From: Leptolyngbya sp. Heron Island J
GTDB lineage: Bacteria; Cyanobacteriota; Cyanobacteriia; Phormidesmidales; Phormidesmidaceae
Assembly (NCBI RefSeq): GCF_000482245.1
Contig: NZ_AWNH01000046.1
Span: 1 to 64,000 of the forward strand
Direction of reading: 5' to 3'
Length of the DNA: 64,000 bases
Below, one piece after another: positions 44,830 to 54,063 of this stretch. Positions within the stretch are counted from its first letter, which is position 1; each line of letters starts with the position of its first letter. Under the pieces are notes generated by a model, which saw only the letters and a list, made by a program, of their open reading frames with translations, was not told the DNA's origin and did no database searches. Both the position numbers and the translations under genes were made by a program.

Positions 44830-45996
44830 ATGGGGAATAGAGAGGACAGGAGAATTTTACCCACTAGCGCTCAGCGGCAAGAAGGGAAGGCACGATTTGC
44901 GATCGCCAAAGGCATGGCTACGGGTACCGCAACCGCTTTTTATCGCTCTACCAGCCAGATAGGTCGTGATCTAGCCGTGTTGGCGGCGGCCATCTATCGT
45001 CAGCAGCACGGCCGGTTGCGTGTCATTGATGCCATGACCGGCTGTGGTGTTCGTCCTCTACGCTATCATTTGGAGGCTGGTGCTGAATGGGTCTGGGCCA
45101 ATGAGGGCAATCCTGACCTACAGGCGGTGCTCAGTGCAAATTTACACCAGGGGATGGCTCCTGACACTTATCGCATTACCCATCAGGATGCCAACCAGTT
45201 ATTTTTTAGCTGTGCCCAGCAGCAAGACTATTACGACCTGATCGATATCGATAGCTTTGGCAGTCCTACGCCCTTTGTCAATACAGCACTGTGGGCTATT
45301 AAGTTCGGAGGACTGCTCTATCTCACCAGCACCGATGGCCGAACGACCAGCGGTCATGCTTTAGAGAGAAGCGTGCAGATGTATGGGGCTTGTGCCCGCA
45401 GTCATCCTGCCGTTCACGAGCAGGGATTAAGGCTGTTGATTGGCTGTGCAGCTAAGCAGGCCGCTACCAGAGGGTTTCACATTGAGCCGGTATTCTCGAT
45501 TTTTAATGGCTCTATCCATCGGGTGATGGTACGGGTTGTGACTGGCTCTTGGCAGGACAAGCACTATGGATTTTTGGCCTATTGCCACAGCTGTGGTCAG
45601 TTTCGTACGGCTGATTGGCGACAGCTGGGTCAGCTGGGCTGCGAAGTTTGTGGAACAGCACCGGTAGTTAGCGGACCCATGTGGCTAGGGCCACTCCATG
45701 ACGCAGCCTATATCGCTCAGATGGCTGCTTTGGCCCATCAGTGGCGTTGGCCCCAACGACTACAGCGGCTATTGGCGATCATGGGTGAGGAGACGGCGAT
45801 GCCCCCTTACTACTATCCTCTGGCGGAGATTGGGCGTCGGGGCCAGATGGATGTGCCGGCAAGGGATCGGTTGATTAGGAGGATTTGCGATCGCTCTTAT
45901 CGCGCCACCCGCACCCATCTCGATTCCCAAGCCATTAAAACAAATGCCCCTTTAGCCGTTTGTCTAGAAATCGCTAGGAGCTTACGTGCTGGCTAA
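44830..45996 (+). CDS. Trm1-like tRNA (guanine-N2)-methyltransferase
   Basis: 388 residues from the ATG at 44830 (a TTG at 44803 is also open). The protein has the S-adenosylmethionine domain of Trm1, which makes N2,N2-dimethylguanosine at position 26 of tRNA. Seen are an N-terminal EGKARF and an AFYRS segment, the SAM motif DAMTGCGVRPLRY, and the catalytic motif DIDSFGSP, where other members have DIDPFGSP. A zinc-type C-terminal part (CHSC...CEVCG) ends the catalytic core. Trm1 is common in archaea and eukaryotes and restricted in bacteria, Aquifex and cyanobacteria being examples. Confidence 0.85.
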   Translation: MGNREDRRILPTSAQRQEGKARFAIAKGMATGTATAFYRSTSQIGRDLAVLAAAIYRQQHGRLRVIDAMTGCGVRPLRYHLEAGAEWVWANEGNPDLQAVLSANLHQGMAPDTYRITHQDANQLFFSCAQQQDYYDLIDIDSFGSPTPFVNTALWAIKFGGLLYLTSTDGRTTSGHALERSVQMYGACARSHPAVHEQGLRLLIGCAAKQAATRGFHIEPVFSIFNGSIHRVMVRVVTGSWQDKHYGFLAYCHSCGQFRTADWRQLGQLGCEVCGTAPVVSGPMWLGPLHDAAYIAQMAALAHQWRWPQRLQRLLAIMGEETAMPPYYYPLAEIGRRGQMDVPARDRLIRRICDRSYRATRTHLDSQAIKTNAPLAVCLEIARSLRAG

Positions 45997-46015
45997 GCTT
46001 TGAATCAGCTGGTTT

Positions 46016-46396
46016 CTAGACAGGTGGCGAGATATTTGGGGATGGTGTGGGCTGTAGCATTTTCTGCAAAGCAGAAAGCAGTTTGGGGTTGCCCACATCA
46101 TTTTGCAACTGTTGAAACACAGAGTTCATATTGATACGACTCAATTCCTCTTCACCAGTATCTGTAATCTCATATATAGTTAGGCTTTCAGACTCTGAGA
46201 TGTTTCTCAGCCATCCTACGTCACGTAAGCGTTGGAGAATATTTAGCAGATCGAGAAACAATCCCAATTGATAGTTCAAAAATTGTGTTAACGGATAATA
46301 TCGCTGAAAACGACTGTTGGACAAAATTAAAGCCAAAAGCAGAAAATCAATAGCTTCTGACTGATCTTCAACGGTCCTTTTAGTATTGGATGTCAT
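46016..46396 (-). CDS. Small protein with winged-helix-like pattern, unknown function
   Basis: 126 residues, not recognised. The middle of the protein has a helix-turn pattern (FLDLLNILQRLRDVGWLRNI) followed by a beta-hairpin-like SLTIYEITDTGEEELSRIN. This is typical of winged-helix domains of the PadR/MarR kind, where a 'wing' and a TGEEEL helix follow the recognition helix. The N terminus is acidic/polar and the C terminus is Pro/Ser-rich. It could be a regulator, but no DNA-binding evidence is visible. Standalone and convergent with the Trm1-like gene. Confidence 0.6.
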   Translation of the reverse strand: MTSNTKRTVEDQSEAIDFLLLALILSNSRFQRYYPLTQFLNYQLGLFLDLLNILQRLRDVGWLRNISESESLTIYEITDTGEEELSRINMNSVFQQLQNDVGNPKLLSALQKMLQPTPSPNISPPV

Positions 46397-46615
46397 ACGT
46401 TAAATTTGGTGTATAAAATGAGACTTAGTCATGTTTTAAAGCGTGACACATACATCCTGATTCCTTGGATGAAAAGCGATTTGCGTTTTTTAGAAGACAT
46501 TCAAAAACGACTCTGAGTTCCTTAAGAACAGACAGATATAATCTTTTATGGTGCGTGACCTGGCTGATATGTTGGTCTCGCGTTTTTCAAACGTGCTTAT
46601 AGTGTAGATCTTAGC

Positions 46616-47662
46616 TTAGGTAGGCAAGCGAAAGATATCTGCAAAAACAGCATATTCATCCGGTATGCGTGAGACACTGGGCCGGTCATAAACAACTAGT
46701 AAATTGTCTTCGCCTAAATACGAAAACAGAGTGATACCTTCAGCAAAATCACAACCCATCGTCAGAGGCAAATTAAACAAAACATTCAGAGCATCAGAAT
46801 CCTGACTCCAGATGGTATCGTTGCCATGCTCCACAGCATCTTTCAGCCGAAAGATTTGCATAGCTCCTGAAAGCACCATAGTTGGTCCAGCTAAGATTAA
46901 TAAATCCTCGTTATGAAAACATAAATCTCTGACCCCAAGACCATTTAAGTCAACGAAGTGCTTACGATAGTAAATATCTTTGTCTAAAGCTTTAAGAGAG
47001 AGAGTTCCTAATTTGTTTTCTTCCAGCTCAAGTTCTAAAATAATAGCCCACCCTCTCAAGACTGGGCCACGTAGCCCTAAAAAGACTTTATCTTCAGCTA
47101 CAGCCAGACCTTCGATATCTAATCCATTATCTTTTGAAGGAATGGTCAAAAATGGAGCAATATGCTCATCTTTAGCCAGAGCAGTCATTAATGGGTTTTT
47201 ATCTTGGCTAGGCGGCAGGGCACCAGCAGTGATTGATTTAGCTGTTTTTACTAGCTTGCCTTCAACAACGGGTATACGCGCTAACAAATAACGATTAGCG
47301 TCACTGGTAATAGTTGCTAGCCGCTGCACATCCTTTTTAACCTTTTTCCCCTTAGGTTGTTTGCGCTTAACACTGTGGGAACCCACCAGCCACAAATAGC
47401 CATCAGCATAGTCCATGCCTTCAATATCAATTTCAGATTCGTCGTCTACCAAAGAGACAAAATCACCGACGGGCACAGCCTGATGTTGATCGTAGATACA
47501 GTGGTCAGTTGGCTGTAATCGCTCAATCGAGATAAATTCATCGGACCCCAGCCAGAGACTGCCATCTGGCGTTGTTGTTACTGCTGATAAGTTGCCTGCT
47601 AGTTTGGGATCAGGATCACCAAATTTTAGTAAAACACGGTTGAGTAAAAAGCTATTAGTCAC
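46616..47662 (-). CDS. DUF3616 family protein
   Basis: 348 residues, GTG start at 47662. Repeated beta strands of a propeller type match the DUF3616 family, for instance LSAVTTTPDGSLWLGSDE near the N terminus, then IEGMDYADGYLWLVGSHS and later DNGLDIEGLAVAEDKVFLGL. No signal peptide. The family is widespread in bacteria with unknown activity; a binding or hydrolase-like propeller role is plausible. It stands alone on the minus strand. Confidence 0.78.
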   Translation of the reverse strand: MTNSFLLNRVLLKFGDPDPKLAGNLSAVTTTPDGSLWLGSDEFISIERLQPTDHCIYDQHQAVPVGDFVSLVDDESEIDIEGMDYADGYLWLVGSHSVKRKQPKGKKVKKDVQRLATITSDANRYLLARIPVVEGKLVKTAKSITAGALPPSQDKNPLMTALAKDEHIAPFLTIPSKDNGLDIEGLAVAEDKVFLGLRGPVLRGWAIILELELEENKLGTLSLKALDKDIYYRKHFVDLNGLGVRDLCFHNEDLLILAGPTMVLSGAMQIFRLKDAVEHGNDTIWSQDSDALNVLFNLPLTMGCDFAEGITLFSYLGEDNLLVVYDRPSVSRIPDEYAVFADIFRLPT

Positions 47663-47827
47663 GGATGTTTACCACATGTCATTGAGGTTTGACCGAGTAT
47701 ACCGTTAGCCAAGACGCTGATTCGAAAACTCACAGCAATGTTAATAACTATTGGAGGTCCTGATTTTCGTTGCCATAGGAATCGATGTTGATCCAGCTAA
47801 TAGAACCTTTCCCAAGGCTTTATTGGC

Positions 47828-48688
47828 TCAATCAAGGGCATTTTGCCCCGTGCGAGCATAGTGGATTCTAAGCTTTAGCCCCAGGGTTACTTGCTTCATG
47901 ATCCAATAGAGCACTGTGAGTAGAACAAATGAAAAGAAAATAACAGCTAACGGTCGCTTTGAAGTCAAAGTGTTAAGGGTGACAGCCAGAACACTGGACG
48001 GGTCAACAACAATATCCCAACTGTTAAGTCGAATAAAACGGCCCAGATAAATGCCAAAAGCGCACAGTGCGTGGAGTCCAATCTCGACTGGCCCAGTGAG
48101 TGCTTGTAATCCCTTTTGTTGCAGGTAGAAATTTACATTTAAAAGAGCAATCACATAGGCTTCAAATCCTAAAATAATGGCCACCATATGCATTGGAATA
48201 AATATAAAAGCAATCACCCAAATCCTGATTGTGCCAACACTGGTGCCACGAATCAGGTGAAGAATATCGGTCAAAACATAAGGCGCATTGGGAAGAAAGG
48301 CGATAAAAGTCACCAATCCTATCCACCACAGCCAGAGCTTCCGTGTATGCGATTGTTTAAATAGCCAAACGCTGATGCCAAGAGCAATCACCATAACCCC
48401 GGCCAGCCAAAGCAACTGGAGTAAGGTGCTAGGATCACCTGTCTGGATACCACGAACGACACCCAACGCAAACACTCTAAGTCTGGGCAGCCTCGACTCC
48501 AGCCCGACGATACCAATTAGGGCAGTTCCAAAACAGGCTAGCGCAAACCAGAAAGGAGAAAGTGCTTTCCGGCGAAATAGCTTAAAGCTAAGCAGCATTG
48601 GAATAAAGGCTAGAAATAAGTTCCACCAGATCCAACCGCTGTAGAAGTTATTGATGCCCTGGTAAATGTCAACGATGATCCATCGCAT
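47828..48688 (-). CDS. DUF1361 family membrane protein
   Basis: 286 residues with seven or more hydrophobic helices, matching the DUF1361 family. The family segment FLPNAPYVLTDILHLI is the best signature, with WDIVVDPSSV later. Function unknown. No partner gene is seen; the neighbouring genes (moaE, DUF3616) do not suggest a pathway. Confidence 0.82.
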   Translation of the reverse strand: MRWIIVDIYQGINNFYSGWIWWNLFLAFIPMLLSFKLFRRKALSPFWFALACFGTALIGIVGLESRLPRLRVFALGVVRGIQTGDPSTLLQLLWLAGVMVIALGISVWLFKQSHTRKLWLWWIGLVTFIAFLPNAPYVLTDILHLIRGTSVGTIRIWVIAFIFIPMHMVAIILGFEAYVIALLNVNFYLQQKGLQALTGPVEIGLHALCAFGIYLGRFIRLNSWDIVVDPSSVLAVTLNTLTSKRPLAVIFFSFVLLTVLYWIMKQVTLGLKLRIHYARTGQNALD

Positions 48689-48800
48689 AAATTTATCAAC
48701 CCTATATCGGACATTACAGTTCTACTCATTTCCAAGGGCTAATTCCAGTATGGATTCTTTATAGCTTTGGGATTAAGGCAAATGAATTGTTCTTAACAGA

Positions 48801-49292
48801 CTATTCGTTGTCATCCTCACAAGCTCCAATACTTACCCAGCTAGTCGAACCATCGTGCCAAATCTCTTTTTTCCAAATGGGAGCATTATGTTTGAGAGTA
48901 TCAATGGCGTATTTACAAGCTGCAAAAGCTTCGGAGCGATGGGGACAGCCAATAGCCACAAGCACGCTGATTTCTCCGACTGTTAGTTTGCCGGTGCGGT
49001 GATGAATCACAATGTGGGTTACATCGGTCCATTTGTTGCGGATCTCAGCGGCAATTTGTTTAAACACGGCGACTGCCATCGGTTCATAGGCCTGATATTC
49101 CAATGCAACAACTGCTTTGCCATCAGTGTTGTTGCGTACCATGCCACTCATGACAACAATGGCTCCATTTGCCTCATCATCTGCGAGTCGATATACCTCA
49201 TCTAGGGATAGGGGGGCAAAGGTGATAGTAAAACTATCAGTCTCATTTGTCTGGGTTTGAACGTCGAGGTTAAAGGGTAGGCCAAGGGTCAT
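48801..49292 (-). CDS. moaE: Molybdopterin synthase catalytic subunit
   Basis: Makes molybdopterin from precursor Z (cPMP) by sulfur transfer from the MoaD thiocarboxylate. The 163-residue protein carries the MoaE core: GAIVVMSGMVRNNTDG, then ALEYQAYEPMA, IVIHHRTGKLTVGE and the catalytic-lysine region PIWKKEIW. The N terminus has ~20 extra residues before the conserved part, so a later start is possible, but no internal ATG precedes the core. moaD and other moa genes are not in this window. Confidence 0.93.
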   Translation of the reverse strand: MTLGLPFNLDVQTQTNETDSFTITFAPLSLDEVYRLADDEANGAIVVMSGMVRNNTDGKAVVALEYQAYEPMAVAVFKQIAAEIRNKWTDVTHIVIHHRTGKLTVGEISVLVAIGCPHRSEAFAACKYAIDTLKHNAPIWKKEIWHDGSTSWVSIGACEDDNE

Positions 49293-49482
49293 AGCTGTGC
49301 GTATTGCAAGACGGGTGCGGGGGATGGACGCTATTTATTGTAGATAGTCCCTTGGGAGTTGCGAAACATCTTTAATATTGATGATTTAACCAACTCTGGG
49401 GGAAAATTGACTGGAAAGCGAGTTAGCTTTAAGTGACGTCTGGTTTTAGGGCTGCTGGGTTATCAGGAATAGCGATCGCAAT

Positions 49483-49746
49483 ATGAGTTCTGGAATTTTT
49501 GCTGTAGCTAACATTGGAAAATATCGGCTTTATGTCGGAGAAACCCATCAGCTCAAAACCCGCTGGGCCAAAATGATGGCGATGTTTGTCCAAGGCACAT
49601 TTCCATCAAAGAAAATACAGCAAGCCTGGCAAGAATCAGGTAAAGAGCGACGGTTTACCTTTCATACTGCTCAGCAGATTTCTGAAGAGAAAACCATATT
49701 TAACTATCGTCAGTTTTTGAAAGACATGGGGGCTGACGATACATAG
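49483..49746 (+). CDS. Minimal GIY-YIG-like protein
   Basis: An 87-residue protein whose N-terminal half, GIFAVANIGKYRLYVGETHQ, followed by a basic LKTRWAKMM helix, matches the GIY-YIG nuclease core (GIF...YVG). It is short for the fold, with a C-terminal TIFNYRQFLKDMG helix. It has no additional DNA-binding domain. Whether it is an active nuclease is unclear; the usual Arg and Glu residues are difficult to place. The gene ends four bases from the convergent pyrB, and a HIP1 octamer lies just upstream of the start. Confidence 0.65.
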   Translation: MSSGIFAVANIGKYRLYVGETHQLKTRWAKMMAMFVQGTFPSKKIQQAWQESGKERRFTFHTAQQISEEKTIFNYRQFLKDMGADDT

Positions 49747-49750
49747 ACAC

Positions 49751-50764
49751 CTATTGCACGCCGCCAATTAGGTAAAGCAGAGCCATGCGAGTTGCGATAC
49801 CGCTGGTCACCTGCTTTGGGACCAGGCTCAGTTCTGGGTCATCCATCAAGTCCGATGTCAGCTCAACGCCGCGATTAGTCGGGCCAGGATGCATAATTTT
49901 GACCGTTGGTTTACAACCTCGTAAGCGCTCGCGGGTGATGCCAAACTGCTGGTGATATTCTCGCAGACTGGGCAGCAGATGCTCACTCATGCGTTCATGC
50001 TGTAACCGTAGCGCCATGACAAAATCGGCATTTTCTAAAGCGGGCTCTAACTGCCAATGGATGTAAAGGTTGCGTTCTAATGTAGCAGTATGGGCCTGCT
50101 TGCTTGGCTGCTTAAATGCATCTAGAAAATGCTTGGGTAGTAAAGTTGGCGGCGCAACCAGATGCACTTCTACGCCACAGGTCGTTAAACTCCAGATATT
50201 GGAACGAGCCACCCGTGAATGTAAAATATCGCCAACAATAGTTACTTTTTTTCCCTGTAACTGCTCAATATTAGGATTTTCTGGGTCGAGAGTACTACAG
50301 ATGGTAAACAAATCGAGTAAAGCTTGGGATGGATGAGCGTGTTGGCCATCGCCAGCATTGAGAATGCCCACACCTGAGTTAATCCGGTTCATCTCCTGGG
50401 CAATAATCGTTGGCACACCTGCCTGCTGATGGCGAATCACCATTAGATTAGTGCCCATGGCCAAGTAGGTTTTGGCCGTATCTAAAATGGTTTCTCCTTT
50501 CTTAAGGGATGAGCTGCCAGGCGAAAAGTTAAGAATGTCTGCAGACAATCGCTTAGCCGCTAGCTCAAAACTGCTGCGGGTACGTGTGGAGGGTTCAAAA
50601 AACAGATTAGTAATTACCTGACCCTGTAGAGCGGGTACCTTTTTAGTGCGGCGGGAAAGGACTTCACGAAAACTAGTCGCTGTTTGGAGGATGGTTTGAT
50701 AGTCGTTAGGGGTGAAGTCTTCTAGGGAAATAATGTGACGACGACTCCAGATGTTGTCGGCCAT
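49751..50764 (-). CDS. pyrB: Aspartate carbamoyltransferase catalytic subunit
   Basis: Condenses carbamoyl phosphate with aspartate in pyrimidine synthesis. From the ATG at 50764 the protein has 337 residues. Carbamoyl-phosphate motif [12 protein letters not shown], the [11 protein letters not shown] motif and the C-terminal [10 protein letters not shown] are all present. An in-frame start further upstream (50824) would extend the protein by 20 residues not typical of the family. It is the sole gene of its strand here, with pyrI absent nearby, as expected for cyanobacteria. Confidence 0.95.
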   Translation of the reverse strand: MADNIWSRRHIISLEDFTPNDYQTILQTATSFREVLSRRTKKVPALQGQVITNLFFEPSTRTRSSFELAAKRLSADILNFSPGSSSLKKGETILDTAKTYLAMGTNLMVIRHQQAGVPTIIAQEMNRINSGVGILNAGDGQHAHPSQALLDLFTICSTLDPENPNIEQLQGKKVTIVGDILHSRVARSNIWSLTTCGVEVHLVAPPTLLPKHFLDAFKQPSKQAHTATLERNLYIHWQLEPALENADFVMALRLQHERMSEHLLPSLREYHQQFGITRERLRGCKPTVKIMHPGPTNRGVELTSDLMDDPELSLVPKQVTSGIATRMALLYLIGGVQ

Positions 50765-50892
50765 AGACAGACCAAAATTGAATAGGGGACTGGGTATAGC
50801 GTTTGCGGTGTAGCAAACTGTCACACTTTAGCGACAGATCATATCTTCAGTTTGTAGGATATGAGCAAACGCTTTACTTAGTATTTCATTCG

Positions 50893-51468
50893 ATGGTGCG
50901 GTTCCCAAAGGTATTATTAGGTTTATTTGTGGCTGTAGGGCTAACCATTGCCAGTTGTAATGGTACTGACCCTACGGATGTAGCTGACCCGTCGCCAGTA
51001 GAAGACCCTGCTGCAGAAGTTGAAGTGAATGAGAATGCGACTTCTGACGAGCTTGGTGAATCGACGGATGCAGATGAGCCTAAAGTAGAAGCCCAGACGG
51101 ATACAGCGGATGGGGCTAGTGACATGGTGGCTGTTTCAATCTATGTCATGGATGACAGCTGTAGCAACTTTACAGCGGAATCAGTCAAGGTGCCTGCAGA
51201 TCAAGCCATGACTGAGGCCGTGGGCGAGGTGCTAGAACGACATCAGTTTGAAGCATTTAAGCTATCGGGCTATCGGGTGAATGTTGAAGATAGTAAAGCA
51301 GTTGTTGATCTACGTTTGGCTGAGGATTCTCAGCGGCAGTTTCTGTCGTTATCGAGTTGCGAACAGCAAGGGTTATTTGGTGGACTAGAAGAGACCCTGA
51401 CCCAAAATTCAACCTGGAAAGTCAATCAGGTGGAATTTACCAATCGCGGCAAAGAAATTGTCCTGTAG
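50893..51468 (+). CDS. GerMN-like lipoprotein
   Basis: 191 residues from the ATG at 50893 (the longer open frame from 50803 lacks a lipoprotein signal). A basic N terminus and hydrophobic stretch end in the lipobox IASC, so Cys21 is the likely lipid-attachment site. A disordered acidic linker (about 22-80) precedes a C-terminal domain resembling the GerMN beta domain of spore germination GerM: AVSIYVMDDSCSNF, then an Ala/Val-rich helix and VDLRL. In cyanobacteria such proteins are envelope lipoproteins of unknown role. Confidence 0.7.
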   Translation: MVRFPKVLLGLFVAVGLTIASCNGTDPTDVADPSPVEDPAAEVEVNENATSDELGESTDADEPKVEAQTDTADGASDMVAVSIYVMDDSCSNFTAESVKVPADQAMTEAVGEVLERHQFEAFKLSGYRVNVEDSKAVVDLRLAEDSQRQFLSLSSCEQQGLFGGLEETLTQNSTWKVNQVEFTNRGKEIVL

Positions 51469-51501
51469 GAACGGCCCACCACGCCGTTCCAAGCTAACTT
51501 C

Positions 51502-52248
51502 CTAAGGCTTAGACACGCTGGGATGGTCTTTGAGATACCAGCGCCACGGTTGCTCAGCGGCTTTGGAAATGCCAATCCGGGTGGTTTGAACGAGTTCGTA
51601 GTAGCCCTGGTCTAGCTTTTCTTGAAATGTTGGAGCGCGATGCTCAAGCCACAGTTGGTTTTGGGGCATCAGACCAAGGCCATTGTGCTGACGATCGATA
51701 GCTAATGTCCGGCATAGCTTACCCGGACCAGCAGCGATGCGTTTTCCCTGCTTTTTATATTTGGCATCAATGGTTTGGGGCAACTGGTCTAGTTCAATGG
51801 CGCGAATTAAGACGGCACTGCCAATATTCAGTAATTCGGTGACGACATTAAAGCAGTGGTACATGCCATAGATAAAGTAGACGTAGCTATGGCCTGGTGG
51901 TCCAAACATGGCAGCATTGCTCGGGGTTCTGCCGCGATAGGCATGACAGGCCGGGTCGTCTGGGCAGTATGCTTCCGTTTCCACAATTAGACCGCGTAGG
52001 GTTTCGCCCTGAAGCTGGCGGACAAGGGTACATCCAATTAAGTCAGGAGCGACATGCAGCGTGTTGCGATCGCACCATTCAGCAGAAATCATCAGGGGCA
52101 CAGACTCAGAATGTTGCAGTTGATAACAGTCATAGGGACTATGATTGCATTCCTGAATGAACTTGCTACGATCATCAAAACACCTAGAAAGCTCGACTAA
52201 GGAATAACCGTCTGTGGATATCAAAGCGATTTTGCCCGTCTTAGCCAT
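51502..52248 (-). CDS. DNA-3-methyladenine glycosylase (AAG/MPG family)
   Basis: Excises alkylated or deaminated purines from DNA. The catalytic core is recognisable from about residue 60: GCTLVRQL, IVETEAYCPDDPACHAYRG (catalytic Glu in ETEAY), and GHSYVYFIYGMYHCFNVV. The 248-residue reading (ATG 52248) has about 50 extra N-terminal residues. A start at 52092 would give 196 residues, close to the family norm, so the true start is uncertain. Convergent with the GerMN-like gene. Confidence 0.85.
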   Translation of the reverse strand: MAKTGKIALISTDGYSLVELSRCFDDRSKFIQECNHSPYDCYQLQHSESVPLMISAEWCDRNTLHVAPDLIGCTLVRQLQGETLRGLIVETEAYCPDDPACHAYRGRTPSNAAMFGPPGHSYVYFIYGMYHCFNVVTELLNIGSAVLIRAIELDQLPQTIDAKYKKQGKRIAAGPGKLCRTLAIDRQHNGLGLMPQNQLWLEHRAPTFQEKLDQGYYELVQTTRIGISKAAEQPWRWYLKDHPSVSKP

Positions 52249-52383
52249 TGTTTTCTCGGTCGCGTGCCTGTTTTTTGGTACCCAAAATGGCTTTTACGAC
52301 TCTGATGACTACCATGGCAATGGCTCTGCCCACTAATGGGTGTAACAGGCGTTGACTTTATGGGATGAGGTACGCCTGACCTA

Positions 52384-54054
52384 ATGGGGGCCAATACTGT
52401 TGTACCATCGCTGGGATCATCCGCTGTTGCCGATGAGAATACTGTTGTTTGTTATCCCTACGGTGTTGGTCATGCGAATGAAGGCATTAGTCTAGGTCTG
52501 ACCATTGGCTCTCACCGAGTATTACTTGATTGCGGTCTAGAGGATTTAACGTCTCTAGAGAGTGCTCCTGCCCCAGATGCCGTCTTTTTTAGCCATGCTC
52601 ACTTTGAGCATGGCCACAGTCTAAGCCAGGTAAAACAACGCTGGCCCCACGTGCCGATTTATGCCACAGCGGCCACGGCTGCTCTGTTGGAGGATAGGGT
52701 TTTGGCCCAGTCCCTTCGGGTTTTGCCCTGGCGGATGCCAGTTAAATTAGCAGACAACTTAACCCTAGAGCTGTGGCCCGCTGGCCATTTGCCAGGGGCT
52801 GCCTGTGCTCTATTTACTTATATCCATAACAATCGAAACTATCGGATTTTCTATACTGGGGATTGTTTTCTTTCCAGTACTCGTCTGGTAGATGGTTTGC
52901 CGCTGGCGGCTCTACGGGGTTTACATCCCGATGTGCTGATTATTGAGGGGAGTCTGGGGGCAACCCGCTATCCCAATCGTCGTCAGCAGGAAAATCAGCT
53001 CATTAAGCAGTTGCGATCGCACTTAGACCAGTCGCGCTGTGTTGTTTTTCCAGTGCCCATGTTGGGTCTAGGGCAAGAGCTGTTGATGCTCTGGCGCAGC
53101 CACTACCATTTTACTGGGCAACCTTTAACCATTTGGGTTGATCCCGCCATTGCCCGTAGCTGTGATGCTTATCTAGAACTGCTGGCTCAGCAGCCGGATG
53201 CCTTTCCTCGCAATGTGCAAAATTTTGCTCGACATCAGTCTATCTTCTGGGACGATCGGATCAATCCCAACATCAAACGTCTATCAGCTGAGGCCTCCAC
53301 TCTACCTCTTCATGCACCTGCAGTATTTTTAGTCCATCCAGCCACCCCGGTGGATCTCTATTGTCAACGTCATCAGGGGTCTTGGAGTGTCTTTTTGCCA
53401 GAGCAAGCTGACCTCAGGGCCTGGCAAACTCAGATCAATACCCATGGCCCGATCTACGACTGGTTTGATAGTTTCAAAAATGCGACCACGTCGGGCACTG
53501 TGCAGTTAGAAACCTATCAGTTGTATTGCCACTGTGATGGTGATGGCACCACACAGCTGATTCACAATTTGCGGCCACGTCATGTGGTGTTGGTCCACGG
53601 CAAATTGGATGATCTTAGCGCCCTTGCAAATTTAGAATCGCTCCAAAGCCGCTATCAGCTTCATATCCCGCTGCCAGGGAATCCCCTATCTCTGTTTTTG
53701 GATACGCGGTTTACATCCCCACCCCCACCCCGCGAACTGACCTTTGAAGGTACCGTTAGTGACTCTCGGGAGCAAGTCTCTATGCAGCTGCCGCCTACAA
53801 TTACGTCGGATGCTCGCTGGCAGAGCTTTGCTGAAACTGGAATCATTGAAGCCCGCTGGCAGGGCGATAATTTGGTCTTACGAGGCGTAGATCCATCGGA
53901 ATTGACGGAGATTACTAATCGGTTGGCTCCCGATCGCATCGCCTGTGACAATTGTCAGTTTTATCAGCAGCGTAGCTGTCAGCAGCCGCAGTCACCCTTG
54001 TTTGGTAGGCTAGTGGCCCCAGACGGTCACTGCCCAGAATTTATGGCCCGGTAG
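52384..54054 (+). CDS. Metallo-beta-lactamase/beta-CASP-like hydrolase with cysteine-rich C terminus
   Basis: 556 residues. The N-terminal MBL fold has a metal motif SHAHFEHGHS, in which the usual HxHxDH appears as HAHFEH, plus GHLPGAA and YTGDCFLSST. Further along, HVVLVHGKLDD resembles a conserved His-containing motif of the RNA-processing (beta-CASP, Integrator/CPSF-like) subgroup. The end is cysteine-rich (CDNCQFY, then C, then C), which may bind zinc or an Fe-S cluster. A nuclease or phosphoesterase function is likely but unproven. The start at 52384 gives a family-like N terminus. Confidence 0.8.
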   Translation: MGANTVVPSLGSSAVADENTVVCYPYGVGHANEGISLGLTIGSHRVLLDCGLEDLTSLESAPAPDAVFFSHAHFEHGHSLSQVKQRWPHVPIYATAATAALLEDRVLAQSLRVLPWRMPVKLADNLTLELWPAGHLPGAACALFTYIHNNRNYRIFYTGDCFLSSTRLVDGLPLAALRGLHPDVLIIEGSLGATRYPNRRQQENQLIKQLRSHLDQSRCVVFPVPMLGLGQELLMLWRSHYHFTGQPLTIWVDPAIARSCDAYLELLAQQPDAFPRNVQNFARHQSIFWDDRINPNIKRLSAEASTLPLHAPAVFLVHPATPVDLYCQRHQGSWSVFLPEQADLRAWQTQINTHGPIYDWFDSFKNATTSGTVQLETYQLYCHCDGDGTTQLIHNLRPRHVVLVHGKLDDLSALANLESLQSRYQLHIPLPGNPLSLFLDTRFTSPPPPRELTFEGTVSDSREQVSMQLPPTITSDARWQSFAETGIIEARWQGDNLVLRGVDPSELTEITNRLAPDRIACDNCQFYQQRSCQQPQSPLFGRLVAPDGHCPEFMAR

Positions 54055-54063
54055 GGCGCGTTT

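Noticed and set aside
51468-51490. Hairpin GGAACGG/CCGTTCC between the GerMN-like and AAG genes as terminator
   Set aside because: Seven-base-pair stem without a T run on either strand; weak evidence for a terminator.
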